A DNA stretch of 6,981 bases from contig JAURKF010000226.1 in assembly GCA_030831885.1 (NCBI GenBank), positions 1 through 6,981 on the forward strand, written 5' to 3'. Of the stretch, positions 1 through 5,730 are shown piece after piece. The stretch's first letter is position 1. Each line of letters begins with the position of its first letter. A model generated the notes under the pieces. It searched no databases, was not told the DNA's origin, and worked only from the letters and a program-made list of their open reading frames with translations. This DNA is from Flavobacteriales bacterium (lineage in GTDB: Bacteria > Bacteroidota > Bacteroidia > Flavobacteriales > UA16). The translations under genes and the position numbers were made by a program.

Positions 1-1445
1 CAAACTTGAGCTATGGTTGACGCATTGCTAATTTGGAATAGTCCGACATTCCCAGGGCCCATGCTTAGCGTGTCGCGAAAGCGCATTTGAGATCCGCTCA
101 TTGAAAGCAATCGTGTTGCATTCAGGCGCAGGTAGTCAACCCAGCCAATGACTTCATCGGTATTGCTGTACTTATTGAATTGAAGATTGACGGTTACCGA
201 TGAACCGGATGGATTGAATGGCAATGAGAGACGTTCGGAGGTGGCAACAGCCGACAAAACACCATCGCCTGTGCTTACCGGTGAAGTTTCATCTGAACTT
301 CCTGCTACATTGACCGTCCAGTTACTTGGCCCTCCCATAGATCGAACGACTAGATTTGCTTCTAATAGGGCTTCCGTTTGAGATACAAGATTGGGCATTG
401 AGAAGCTGTAAGAGCCGGTTGTGTTTACGTCGTATTGTTCTCCATAGAATTCGCGCCCTGTTCGCCCTATGTTGTAGAGGTCCGTTTCAATGAATTGAAA
501 GTCTTGAAATTGATTAATGGTATGTGTGGCGGGCAAATCTGAAAGGATAGATGGCTGAATTCGCAATGGTTCGGTGTCATCAATTCGAATGAAGTAGTAG
601 GCGGAATCTGAATAGTAATGCTTGTTATGACGCCAGCGGTTGCGACCAGTTTCTGAGTCCAATTCGAGTCTCCAGGAATCGGGACCTTTACCGTAAAACA
701 AGATGTAATCGTTGTCTTGAAATACATTATCCGATTCACCTTGAAAAAGGACTGCGCACTTCTGCAGATCGTCATAACGGGATTGCGCATTGGATGCCGG
801 CAGTAAATCACCTCCATTTCCATAAATGTTAATGGCTTGCGGATTCAGCGCATCGATATCAACCCCCAACTGGTTAAAAGTGTTCTTGTCGATTTTATAT
901 ACACCATCCCTGGAAACAGCTATCTTGTACCATGTGCCTTCGCTTAATGCAGACTGATTCGTGAAATCGAGCATTTTATTGGTTGCTTTGGGCCCCGGTT
1001 CCCACTCGATTGTAATTTCAACTTCTATGATTTTTTCTATTCCTGAAGATGTTTTTCGTAATGGCAGAACTTCCACCAATAAATGTGGCTTTCCTCGGGC
1101 ATCCGTTATCCGCACGTTGTAGTTCCAATTGTTGCTGAGGATTGCAGATTCTTCACCGACTATTAGGCCTTGGGCAGATGCCGAGTTCAATGCAACAACT
1201 TGTACTGCGGTTATTTGGCCGAATTTTTTTAACTCTTGCTTGTGTACAATTGATGGTAGGTTACCGAAATGGCTTGAAAGAACTGCACCTTCGAAGGATT
1301 CTGCATCTATTCGATATGATTTAGAGCTATTGTTTTCCTTCCATTGTAACTTTTTCTGGATGATTATAGTTTCAGATGTTTGGCATTGAACCTCTTTGAA
1401 TGTTATTAAAGCACATATTATCAGTAGTTTATGGAGTGAATTCAT
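1..1445 (-). CDS. porU: Type IX secretion system sortase PorU, N-terminal part (runs off left edge)
   Basis: The minus-strand frame is open from the ATG at 1445-1443 to the window edge, giving 481 codons with no stop. Residues 1-21 look like a Sec signal peptide with probable cleavage after C21, before QTSE. Position -3 to that Cys is Glu, so it is not a lipobox. PorU-type signatures follow: GTWYKIAVSRDGVYKID (170-186), NPQAINIYGNGGDLLP (201-216), YDDLQ (224-228), DNDYILFYGKGPDSW (244-258), HYYSDSAYYF (276-285), TGREFYGEQYD (329-339) and WVDYLRLNATRLL (435-447). PorU of known species is about 1,100-1,300 residues with a gingipain-like C25 cysteine peptidase domain in its second half. The catalytic Cys and His therefore lie outside the window and cannot be checked. 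Known role: at the cell surface it cleaves the T9SS C-terminal signal from cargo and transfers cargo to its anchor. The gene is divergent from porP and gldJ; porU is also a near neighbour of gldJ in Flavobacterium johnsoniae. Family assignment is firm, the start codon fairly firm. Confidence 0.9.
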   Translation of the reverse strand, partial: MNSLHKLLIICALITFKEVQCQTSETIIIQKKLQWKENNSSKSYRIDAESFEGAVLSSHFGNLPSIVHKQELKKFGQITAVQVVALNSASAQGLIVGEESAILSNNWNYNVRITDARGKPHLLVEVLPLRKTSSGIEKIIEVEITIEWEPGPKATNKMLDFTNQSALSEGTWYKIAVSRDGVYKIDKNTFNQLGVDIDALNPQAINIYGNGGDLLPASNAQSRYDDLQKCAVLFQGESDNVFQDNDYILFYGKGPDSWRLELDSETGRNRWRHNKHYYSDSAYYFIRIDDTEPLRIQPSILSDLPATHTINQFQDFQFIETDLYNIGRTGREFYGEQYDVNTTGSYSFSMPNLVSQTEALLEANLVVRSMGGPSNWTVNVAGSSDETSPVSTGDGVLSAVATSERLSLPFNPSGSSVTVNLQFNKYSNTDEVIGWVDYLRLNATRLLSMSGSQMRFRDTLSMGPGNVGLFQISNASTIAQV

Positions 1446-1524
1446 GCAAATTTTGGATTTGGCGCAACGGCATTAACCATTTCGCAGTCTTGATATTGTT
1501 ATCAGTACGCAATTTTTTTCCTCG

Positions 1525-1557
1525 CAAAAATGTTGTATAATTGCTAATTCTTTTCAA
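1525..1557 (-). promoter_or_regulatory. Candidate porU promoter (Bacteroidota type)
   Basis: On the minus strand, TTG at 1557-1555 is followed after 22 bp by CATTTTTG at 1532-1525. The second element matches the Bacteroidota -7 box TAnnTTTG in five of six fixed positions, and the spacing lies in the 17-23 bp range described for flavobacterial promoters. Transcription would start near 1520 and leave a leader of about 75 nt before the porU ATG. The mismatch falls on the first T, so this is only a candidate. Confidence 0.3.
1536..1543 (+). promoter_or_regulatory. Candidate -7 box for the porP-gldJ unit
   Basis: TATAATTG differs from the Bacteroidota -7 consensus TAnnTTTG at one fixed position and also resembles a general TATAAT box. 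It lies about 40 bp before the porP ATG, which would give a leader of roughly 35 nt. No TTG is present 17-23 bp upstream, where only a T-run occurs, so the -33 element is missing or degenerate. It partly overlaps the candidate promoter of divergent porU, so the two units could interfere or be co-regulated. Apart from these two candidates I see nothing else in the 1446-1582 intergenic region. Confidence 0.25.
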
Positions 1558-1582
1558 CCACCTAAAAAGAAATCGTTTCGCT

Positions 1583-2569
1583 ATGAACAAACGTTTTAGA
1601 CTGATTCTTGTTTTTCTGACGGTTTTGGTAAGTTTTTCCGACTTGCGGGCTCAGGATCCCGAGTTTACTCAGTTTTACGCCAATCCTCTATACTTGAATC
1701 CAGCATATGCGGGATCTGATCGTTGTCCGCGTTTGGTGATGAACTACCGTAATCAATGGCCTTCGCTTACAGGTAATTTCGTCACCACCTCAGCTTCTTA
1801 CGATCAGCATGTGAATACAATCCAAGGTGGTTTGGGTCTTCTTGTCATGAATGATCGTGCAGCTCAAGGCACACTCAATACGACAACACTTAGTGGTATT
1901 TACTCTTATCAGCGTCCCATTTCTCGTAAGTTTACATTAAAGGCAGGGCTACAGGCGAGCTATTTTCAGAAAACATTGGATTGGAGTAAGTTAACGTTTG
2001 GTGATATGATTGACCCTCGCAAGGGCTTCATCTATCAAACGAATGATGTTCAGCGCGGAGGACAGGTAAGAGCAATCGATTTTTCAGGTGGACTTTTGGG
2101 CTTTAGTGATAAGTTTTATGGCGGAGTGGCTGTTCATCACCTCAACGAGCCTAATGAATCGCTAATTCTCGGCACGAGTCGTTTGCCAATGAAATACACT
2201 GTGCATGCAGGTGCAGTTATTCCAATTGAGAAAAAGAGTCGTGATAACGATGCTCGCTTGTCTCCAAATGTATTATATCGTCGTCAAGGCGAATTTCAGC
2301 AGTTGAATTTGGGGCTGTATGTGAGCAAGGGACCTCTAGTTGGTGGAGTTTGGTTTCGGGGATTGCTCTTCGGTCAGACCTATCGTGATGCCTTCATTGC
2401 TACCATTGGAATTCATACGGACGTGGTGCGTTTCGGGTATAGTTATGACATAACTATTTCTGAGCTCACGCCGTCCACAGGCGGTTCTCATGAGATTTCA
2501 TTGGGTATTTATTTCGAATGTCGCCAGAAAAAAAAGAAGTTTAGGACAATACCTTGTCCTTCTTTCTAG
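1583..2569 (+). CDS. porP/sprF family: PorP/SprF family type IX secretion outer-membrane protein
   Basis: The product is 328 residues from the ATG at 1583. A longer reading from TTG at 1541 would add 14 residues ahead of the signal peptide and is unlikely. Residues 1-23 are a Sec signal peptide (basic NKR, hydrophobic LILVFLTVLV) with cleavage expected after A23, giving a mature N-terminal Gln as is usual in this phylum. The family hallmark follows at once: QDPEFTQFYANPLYLNPAYAG (24-44), then CPRL and NYRNQWP (54-60). Near the end is the HEISLGIYF strand, then a basic KKKK tail ending in CPSF. Family members are predicted outer-membrane beta-barrels that act with the T9SS in secretion or surface attachment of particular cargo, as SprF does for SprB. 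Many paralogues exist per genome, so the exact cargo cannot be told. It stands 52 bp ahead of gldJ on the same strand, which suggests co-transcription. The 3' end carries an A-run and hairpin described separately. Confidence 0.9.
   Translation: MNKRFRLILVFLTVLVSFSDLRAQDPEFTQFYANPLYLNPAYAGSDRCPRLVMNYRNQWPSLTGNFVTTSASYDQHVNTIQGGLGLLVMNDRAAQGTLNTTTLSGIYSYQRPISRKFTLKAGLQASYFQKTLDWSKLTFGDMIDPRKGFIYQTNDVQRGGQVRAIDFSGGLLGFSDKFYGGVAVHHLNEPNESLILGTSRLPMKYTVHAGAVIPIEKKSRDNDARLSPNVLYRRQGEFQQLNLGLYVSKGPLVGGVWFRGLLFGQTYRDAFIATIGIHTDVVRFGYSYDITISELTPSTGGSHEISLGIYFECRQKKKKFRTIPCPSF
2530..2560 (+). other. Slippery A-run followed by a hairpin at the porP 3' end
   Basis: Eight consecutive A residues (2528-2535) contain the heptamer A AAA AAG (2530-2536) in the porP reading frame. 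After a 6-nt spacer comes an inverted repeat, AGGACAA (2543-2549) and TTGTCCT (2554-2560), with a TACC loop. This layout resembles a bacterial -1 frameshift signal. A -1 shift would add Glu-Val and stop at TAG 2542-2544, removing the FRTIPCPSF tail. The stem has only three G-C pairs and encodes part of a conserved-looking end, so coincidence or a weak terminator-like fold is also possible. Confidence 0.3.
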
Positions 2570-2580
2570 TTGAATACACT

Positions 2581-2588
2581 GTTTAAAC
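2581..2588. repeat. Palindrome GTTTAAAC, copy 1
   Basis: This perfect 8-bp palindrome lies 11 nt after the porP stop codon. An identical copy stands 10 nt after the gldJ stop at 4381-4388. No function is known to me; the matched placement is the reason for listing it. Confidence 0.3.
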
Positions 2589-2611
2589 GATAAAAACGAA
2601 CCATCAAAATC

Positions 2612-2617
2612 AAAGGA
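2612..2617 (+). promoter_or_regulatory. Shine-Dalgarno-like site of gldJ
   Basis: AAAGGA lies 4 nt before the gldJ ATG. It is the only purine-rich SD-like element in front of a gene in this window; porP, murF and tyrS have none that I can see, as is common in Bacteroidota. It supports the ATG at 2622 as the gldJ start. The spacing is short, so its strength is uncertain. Confidence 0.4.
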
Positions 2618-2621
2618 AATC

Positions 2622-4370
2622 ATGAAAACCGTTTCTAGGATGTTCTTCGGATTGGCCGCCATTGCAGTAGCGTCCACCTTCACATCGTGCGAAAAAGAGA
2701 GCTCCGGTGCCACCGGTTGGTATTACAACGATGAAAAAAACGGAGGATTCGAGCGTCAGGACTTTATTGAGCAGGAAACCGGTCCAGGCCTTGTGCTGGT
2801 GGAGGGCGGAACGTTCGCAATGGGTCGTGTGGAGGATGATGTTACATTCAGTTGGGATAACATCCCACGCAGGGTTACTGTTTCTTCATTTTACATGGAT
2901 GAAACCGAAGTAACCAATCAGTATTGGAACGACTATTTGTATTGGTTGAAACTCGTATACAGTGAAACGTATCCTGAGCTTGTAAATAGAGCCCTGCCTG
3001 ATACAAATATTTGGCGTGAAGTCACGGAATACAATGAACCCTTTGTGGATTATTACTTGCGTCACCCGGCCTACCGCGACTATCCTGTAGTGGGTGTAAG
3101 TTGGTTACAAGCAAGCGAGTATTGTGTTTGGCGAACAGACCGCGTTAATGAATTAATTCTCATCCGCGAAGGGTTGATGTCTTTCAATCCTTCTGGTCAG
3201 GCTGACGAAGAGCATTTTACTACCGATTCATACCTTTCCGGTCAGTACACCGGAGATGCTGCTTCGGGCGGGTTAAAGGATTACAATCCGAAGGGCACAG
3301 GAACACGTCTTGTTACAATGTCGGATGGAATCGTTTTACCTCGTTACCGCTTGCCCACTGAAGCGGAGTGGGAATATGCTGCGTTGGGCCTGATAGGGAA
3401 TTCTGAGCAGGAATTGATTACCGAACGTCGCACCTACCCATGGAATGGTCACTATGTGCGTAGCGATGATGCAGGTGGACGTTTTTTTGGAACTATCCGT
3501 GCAAATTTTGTTCGTGGATCGGGTGATTACATGGGGGTAGCAGGTTATCTTAATGATAATGCGGATGTTACTGCACCGGTATACGCCTATCCTCCAAACG
3601 ACTATGGTTTGTATAACATGGCGGGAAATGTTTCGGAATGGGTAATGGATGTTTATCGTCCGCTTTCCCCTGAAGATAAGAGTGAGTTTCGTCCATTCCG
3701 TGGTAACGTTTACAAAACACGCGTGCTGAACAGTGATGGAAGTTTTGCAGACAAGTACGACAAGAATTACTATGATGTCGGAGGTGTAGCAAATTTCCTG
3801 AGAAATTATCAGGAAAAGGCGGGACCACGACTAACTGAAACTTCTATGAAGCTGATTGAACAGTGCACCGGAAAAGTAGCACAGGCAGACAGTTTATTAA
3901 AAGTGAGAAAGGATGAAGAGGCCCAGGATTTCATGCAGGAGGCAATGGAGTTAGTCGTTGATTCGGAAGATTTGATTGCATCCGATTTGCGTGATGGAAT
4001 GTCGGATTATATCGTAAATGCCCCGGGAGAAGTGAAGCGCAGAAACGTTTCTGTTGAGGAGAATATTGATCGTCGTAATTATCGTAAGGCCGATTATATA
4101 GACTATCGGGATGGTGATTTCAATAGTAGTATCTTCTATAACGATACCGAAAAGGAACAAGATCCAAACCGCATGTATGAGTCAGGTGTTACCACCTTGA
4201 TCAATGATCGCTCACGCGTTTACAAAGGAGGAAACTGGAGAGATCGTGCTTATTATACTGTGCCTGGAACACGTAGATTCCTGGATGAACGTCGATCCAT
4301 GTCCACTCTTGGTTTCCGTTGTGCAATGGATCGTTTGGGTAGTCCAACGGGTATTGCTGCTCAAGAATAA
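2622..4370 (+). CDS. gldJ: Gliding motility lipoprotein GldJ
   Basis: The 582-residue product begins with a lipoprotein signal peptide: hydrophobic FFGLAAIAVAS, then FTSC with C23 as the lipidated cysteine. GldJ signatures follow: ATGWYYNDEKNGGF (30-43), EQETGPG (50-56), VEGGTFAMGRV (60-70), YMDETEVTN (91-99), LRHPAYRDYPVVGVSW, then RLPTEAEWEYAA from R243 and DYGLYNMAGNVSEW (327-340). These form a formylglycine-generating-enzyme (SUMF1) type fold. It is split by a charged, helix-rich stretch at about 388-475 before the last part, KGGNWRDRAYY (535-545) and LGFRCA (563-568). The paired FGE cysteines are missing, so a structural rather than catalytic role is likely. In F. johnsoniae GldJ is a periplasm-facing lipoprotein needed for gliding and for stability of GldK, hence for T9SS secretion. 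The paralogue GldK/PorK shares the domain, but the N-terminal motifs and the porU and murF neighbours favour GldJ, and no gldL follows. It is probably co-transcribed with porP. Confidence 0.93.
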   Translation: MKTVSRMFFGLAAIAVASTFTSCEKESSGATGWYYNDEKNGGFERQDFIEQETGPGLVLVEGGTFAMGRVEDDVTFSWDNIPRRVTVSSFYMDETEVTNQYWNDYLYWLKLVYSETYPELVNRALPDTNIWREVTEYNEPFVDYYLRHPAYRDYPVVGVSWLQASEYCVWRTDRVNELILIREGLMSFNPSGQADEEHFTTDSYLSGQYTGDAASGGLKDYNPKGTGTRLVTMSDGIVLPRYRLPTEAEWEYAALGLIGNSEQELITERRTYPWNGHYVRSDDAGGRFFGTIRANFVRGSGDYMGVAGYLNDNADVTAPVYAYPPNDYGLYNMAGNVSEWVMDVYRPLSPEDKSEFRPFRGNVYKTRVLNSDGSFADKYDKNYYDVGGVANFLRNYQEKAGPRLTETSMKLIEQCTGKVAQADSLLKVRKDEEAQDFMQEAMELVVDSEDLIASDLRDGMSDYIVNAPGEVKRRNVSVEENIDRRNYRKADYIDYRDGDFNSSIFYNDTEKEQDPNRMYESGVTTLINDRSRVYKGGNWRDRAYYTVPGTRRFLDERRSMSTLGFRCAMDRLGSPTGIAAQE

Positions 4371-4380
4371 GAAATCAGTT

Positions 4381-4388
4381 GTTTAAAC
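4381..4388. repeat. Palindrome GTTTAAAC, copy 2
   Basis: This is identical to the palindrome at 2581-2588. It lies 10 nt after the gldJ stop codon and 9 nt before the terminator stem, so it is within the probable 3' untranslated part of the porP-gldJ transcript. Confidence 0.3.
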
Positions 4389-4397
4389 TTCTATATG

Positions 4398-4428
4398 AAA
4401 AACCCCAATCGGATAGATTGGGGTTTTT
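4398..4428. terminator. Rho-independent terminator after gldJ
   Basis: A perfect 13-bp inverted repeat, AAAAACCCCAATC (4398-4410) and GATTGGGGTTTTT (4416-4428), encloses a GGATA loop. The GC-containing core CCCCAATC/GATTGGGG is bordered by five A upstream and five T downstream, the classic bidirectional intrinsic terminator shape. It begins 27 nt after the gldJ stop and ends 11 nt before the murF start codon. It should end the porP-gldJ transcript, unless it works as a partial read-through element controlling murF. Confidence 0.9.
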
Positions 4429-4439
4429 ACTTTTAGCAT

Positions 4440-5708
4440 ATGATTGAGCAAATATTTAATCACTTTCTTAAAGTACGCAGAGTAACCACAGACACCCGTA
4501 AAATTGGCGATGGCGATATTTTTTTCGCGTTGAAGGGCGGTAATTTCAATGGTAATGCGTTTGCAGCTAAAGCACTTGAACTTGGTGCTTCAATGGTGGT
4601 GATTGATGAACCTCAACAGCCATCAGATCCGAGGATGGTTTTGGTTGAAGATGTATTACAAGCTCTTCAGCGGGTTGCAAAAATGTATCGTGAAAGCTTG
4701 CACATTCCGTTTATTGCTATAACCGGCAGCAATGGAAAGACAACCACGAAGGAGTTAGTTCGCGATGTGTTGTCACGTAAATTTCGAGTTAGTGCGACTC
4801 AAGGTAATTTTAATAATCACATAGGAGTGCCATTAACCTTATTGGCTATTCCTGCTGATTGTGAAGTGGCAATTATAGAAATGGGAGCCAATCATCAGGG
4901 AGAGATACGCAGTTATTGTGAATATGCAATGCCAACGCATGCGCTAATAACCAATATGGGCAAGGCTCATTTAGAAGGCTTTGGTGGAGAGGAGGGGGTT
5001 GTCAAGGGAAAGAAAGAACTATATGACTATGTGAATTATGCAGGGGGCCACATTTTCGTGAATATTGATTTGGAAAAACTTAGACTGGCATCCGAAGGCA
5101 TGAAAATAATTCCATATTCAAGTAGCAAGCTGGGATGTATTTCTGAAAGTCCTACGCTAGTATATTCACATCGTAACACGGATGTAGTAAATGAATATAC
5201 CACTCAGTTGGCAGGTGCGTATAATCTGTTCAATATTGCATCCGCCATAGCGATAGGCGAATATTTTGGTGTTTCGAATGATCAGATTCATTCTGCGATT
5301 TGTGCATACTCACCCGAGAATAATCGTTCGCAAGTAAAGCGAACAGAGCACAATATTCTGATACTGGATGCTTATAATGCAAATCCCACGAGTTTAGAAT
5401 TTGCACTAGAAGCACTTAGCAAACAAACTGCGGAGAAAAAATTTTTTGTAATTGGCGATATGTTGGAGTTAGGCGAGCTTGGGGCATCAGAACACAGGCA
5501 TATTATTGATGTTGCAAAGCGCTTGGGTCTTCATGGTATTTTGGTTGGTCCAATTTTTCAATCCATATGGAAAGAGGGAGATTTTGCAGTTTTCGAAAAC
5601 AATCAAGAAGCAAAATCCTATTTGGAGTCACATGCAATTCGTGGCCATGTAGTTTTGATAAAGGGTTCACGTGGAATTAAACTCGAAGAAGTGGTGAGCG
5701 CGCTATGA
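4440..5708 (+). CDS. murF: UDP-N-acetylmuramoyl-tripeptide--D-alanyl-D-alanine ligase
   Basis: This cytoplasmic, ATP-dependent Mur ligase joins D-Ala-D-Ala to UDP-MurNAc-tripeptide, the last soluble step of peptidoglycan precursor synthesis. The product is 422 residues, complete and of usual length. Domain 1 holds TDTRKIGDGDIFFALKG (17-33). The central ATPase domain carries the P-loop TGSNGKTTTKE (95-105), then GNFNNHIGVPLTL (122-134), IEMGANHQGEI (146-156) and TNMGKAHLEGFG (171-182). K191 in VVKGKKELYDY matches the carbamylated lysine of the family. The C-terminal part holds AGAYNLFNIASAIAI (258-272), LDAYNANPTS (309-318), IGDMLELGELG (338-348) and IKGSRG (407-412). The N-terminal sequence up to TDTRKI is family-like, so the ATG at 4440 is right although no ribosome site precedes it. 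A terminator ends only 11 bp upstream. tyrS follows after 22 bp, so the two may be read together. No key residue appears to be missing. Confidence 0.97.
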   Translation: MIEQIFNHFLKVRRVTTDTRKIGDGDIFFALKGGNFNGNAFAAKALELGASMVVIDEPQQPSDPRMVLVEDVLQALQRVAKMYRESLHIPFIAITGSNGKTTTKELVRDVLSRKFRVSATQGNFNNHIGVPLTLLAIPADCEVAIIEMGANHQGEIRSYCEYAMPTHALITNMGKAHLEGFGGEEGVVKGKKELYDYVNYAGGHIFVNIDLEKLRLASEGMKIIPYSSSKLGCISESPTLVYSHRNTDVVNEYTTQLAGAYNLFNIASAIAIGEYFGVSNDQIHSAICAYSPENNRSQVKRTEHNILILDAYNANPTSLEFALEALSKQTAEKKFFVIGDMLELGELGASEHRHIIDVAKRLGLHGILVGPIFQSIWKEGDFAVFENNQEAKSYLESHAIRGHVVLIKGSRGIKLEEVVSAL

Positions 5709-5713
5709 CGTGG

Positions 5714-5721
5714 TAATTTTG
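5714..5721 (+). promoter_or_regulatory. Candidate -7 promoter box before tyrS
   Basis: TAATTTTG is an exact match to the Bacteroidota -7 consensus TAnnTTTG and lies in the 22-bp gap between murF and tyrS. GTG triplets at 5691-5693 and 5694-5696 are one base off the TTG of the -33 element, at 20 and 17 bp spacing. If used, it would give a tyrS mRNA with a leader of only a few nucleotides. Chance occurrence in an AT-rich spacer is quite possible. Confidence 0.3.
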
Positions 5722-5730
5722 TAACCGACT

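Noticed and set aside
467..823. A 118-codon minus-strand reading frame
   Set aside because: It lies in another frame of the same strand as porU, whose frame is open across the whole of 1-1445 and carries family motifs; its composition looks like out-of-frame translation.
1129..1389. Plus-strand reading frames opposite the porU N-terminus
   Set aside because: They are antisense to the signal peptide and early domain of porU, have no recognisable motif, and overlap each other.
1440..1445. porU as a lipoprotein because of a Cys near the end of its signal peptide
   Set aside because: The residues before C21 are Glu-Val-Gln, with Glu at -3, which does not fit a lipobox; ordinary signal peptidase cleavage is more likely.
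1541..1582. TTG at 1541 as the porP start
   Set aside because: It would place 14 residues ahead of a normal signal peptide and overlaps the possible -7 box; the ATG at 1583 begins a textbook signal sequence.
3568..3828. Minus-strand frames inside gldJ (also 3951-4160)
   Set aside because: They are antisense shadows of a strongly supported gene and have no domain signature.
2622..4370. Calling the SUMF1-type lipoprotein GldK/PorK because it follows a PorP gene
   Set aside because: No gldL, gldM or gldN follows, the ATGW...NGGF and EQETGPG N-terminal motifs are GldJ-like, and porU and murF are the neighbours.
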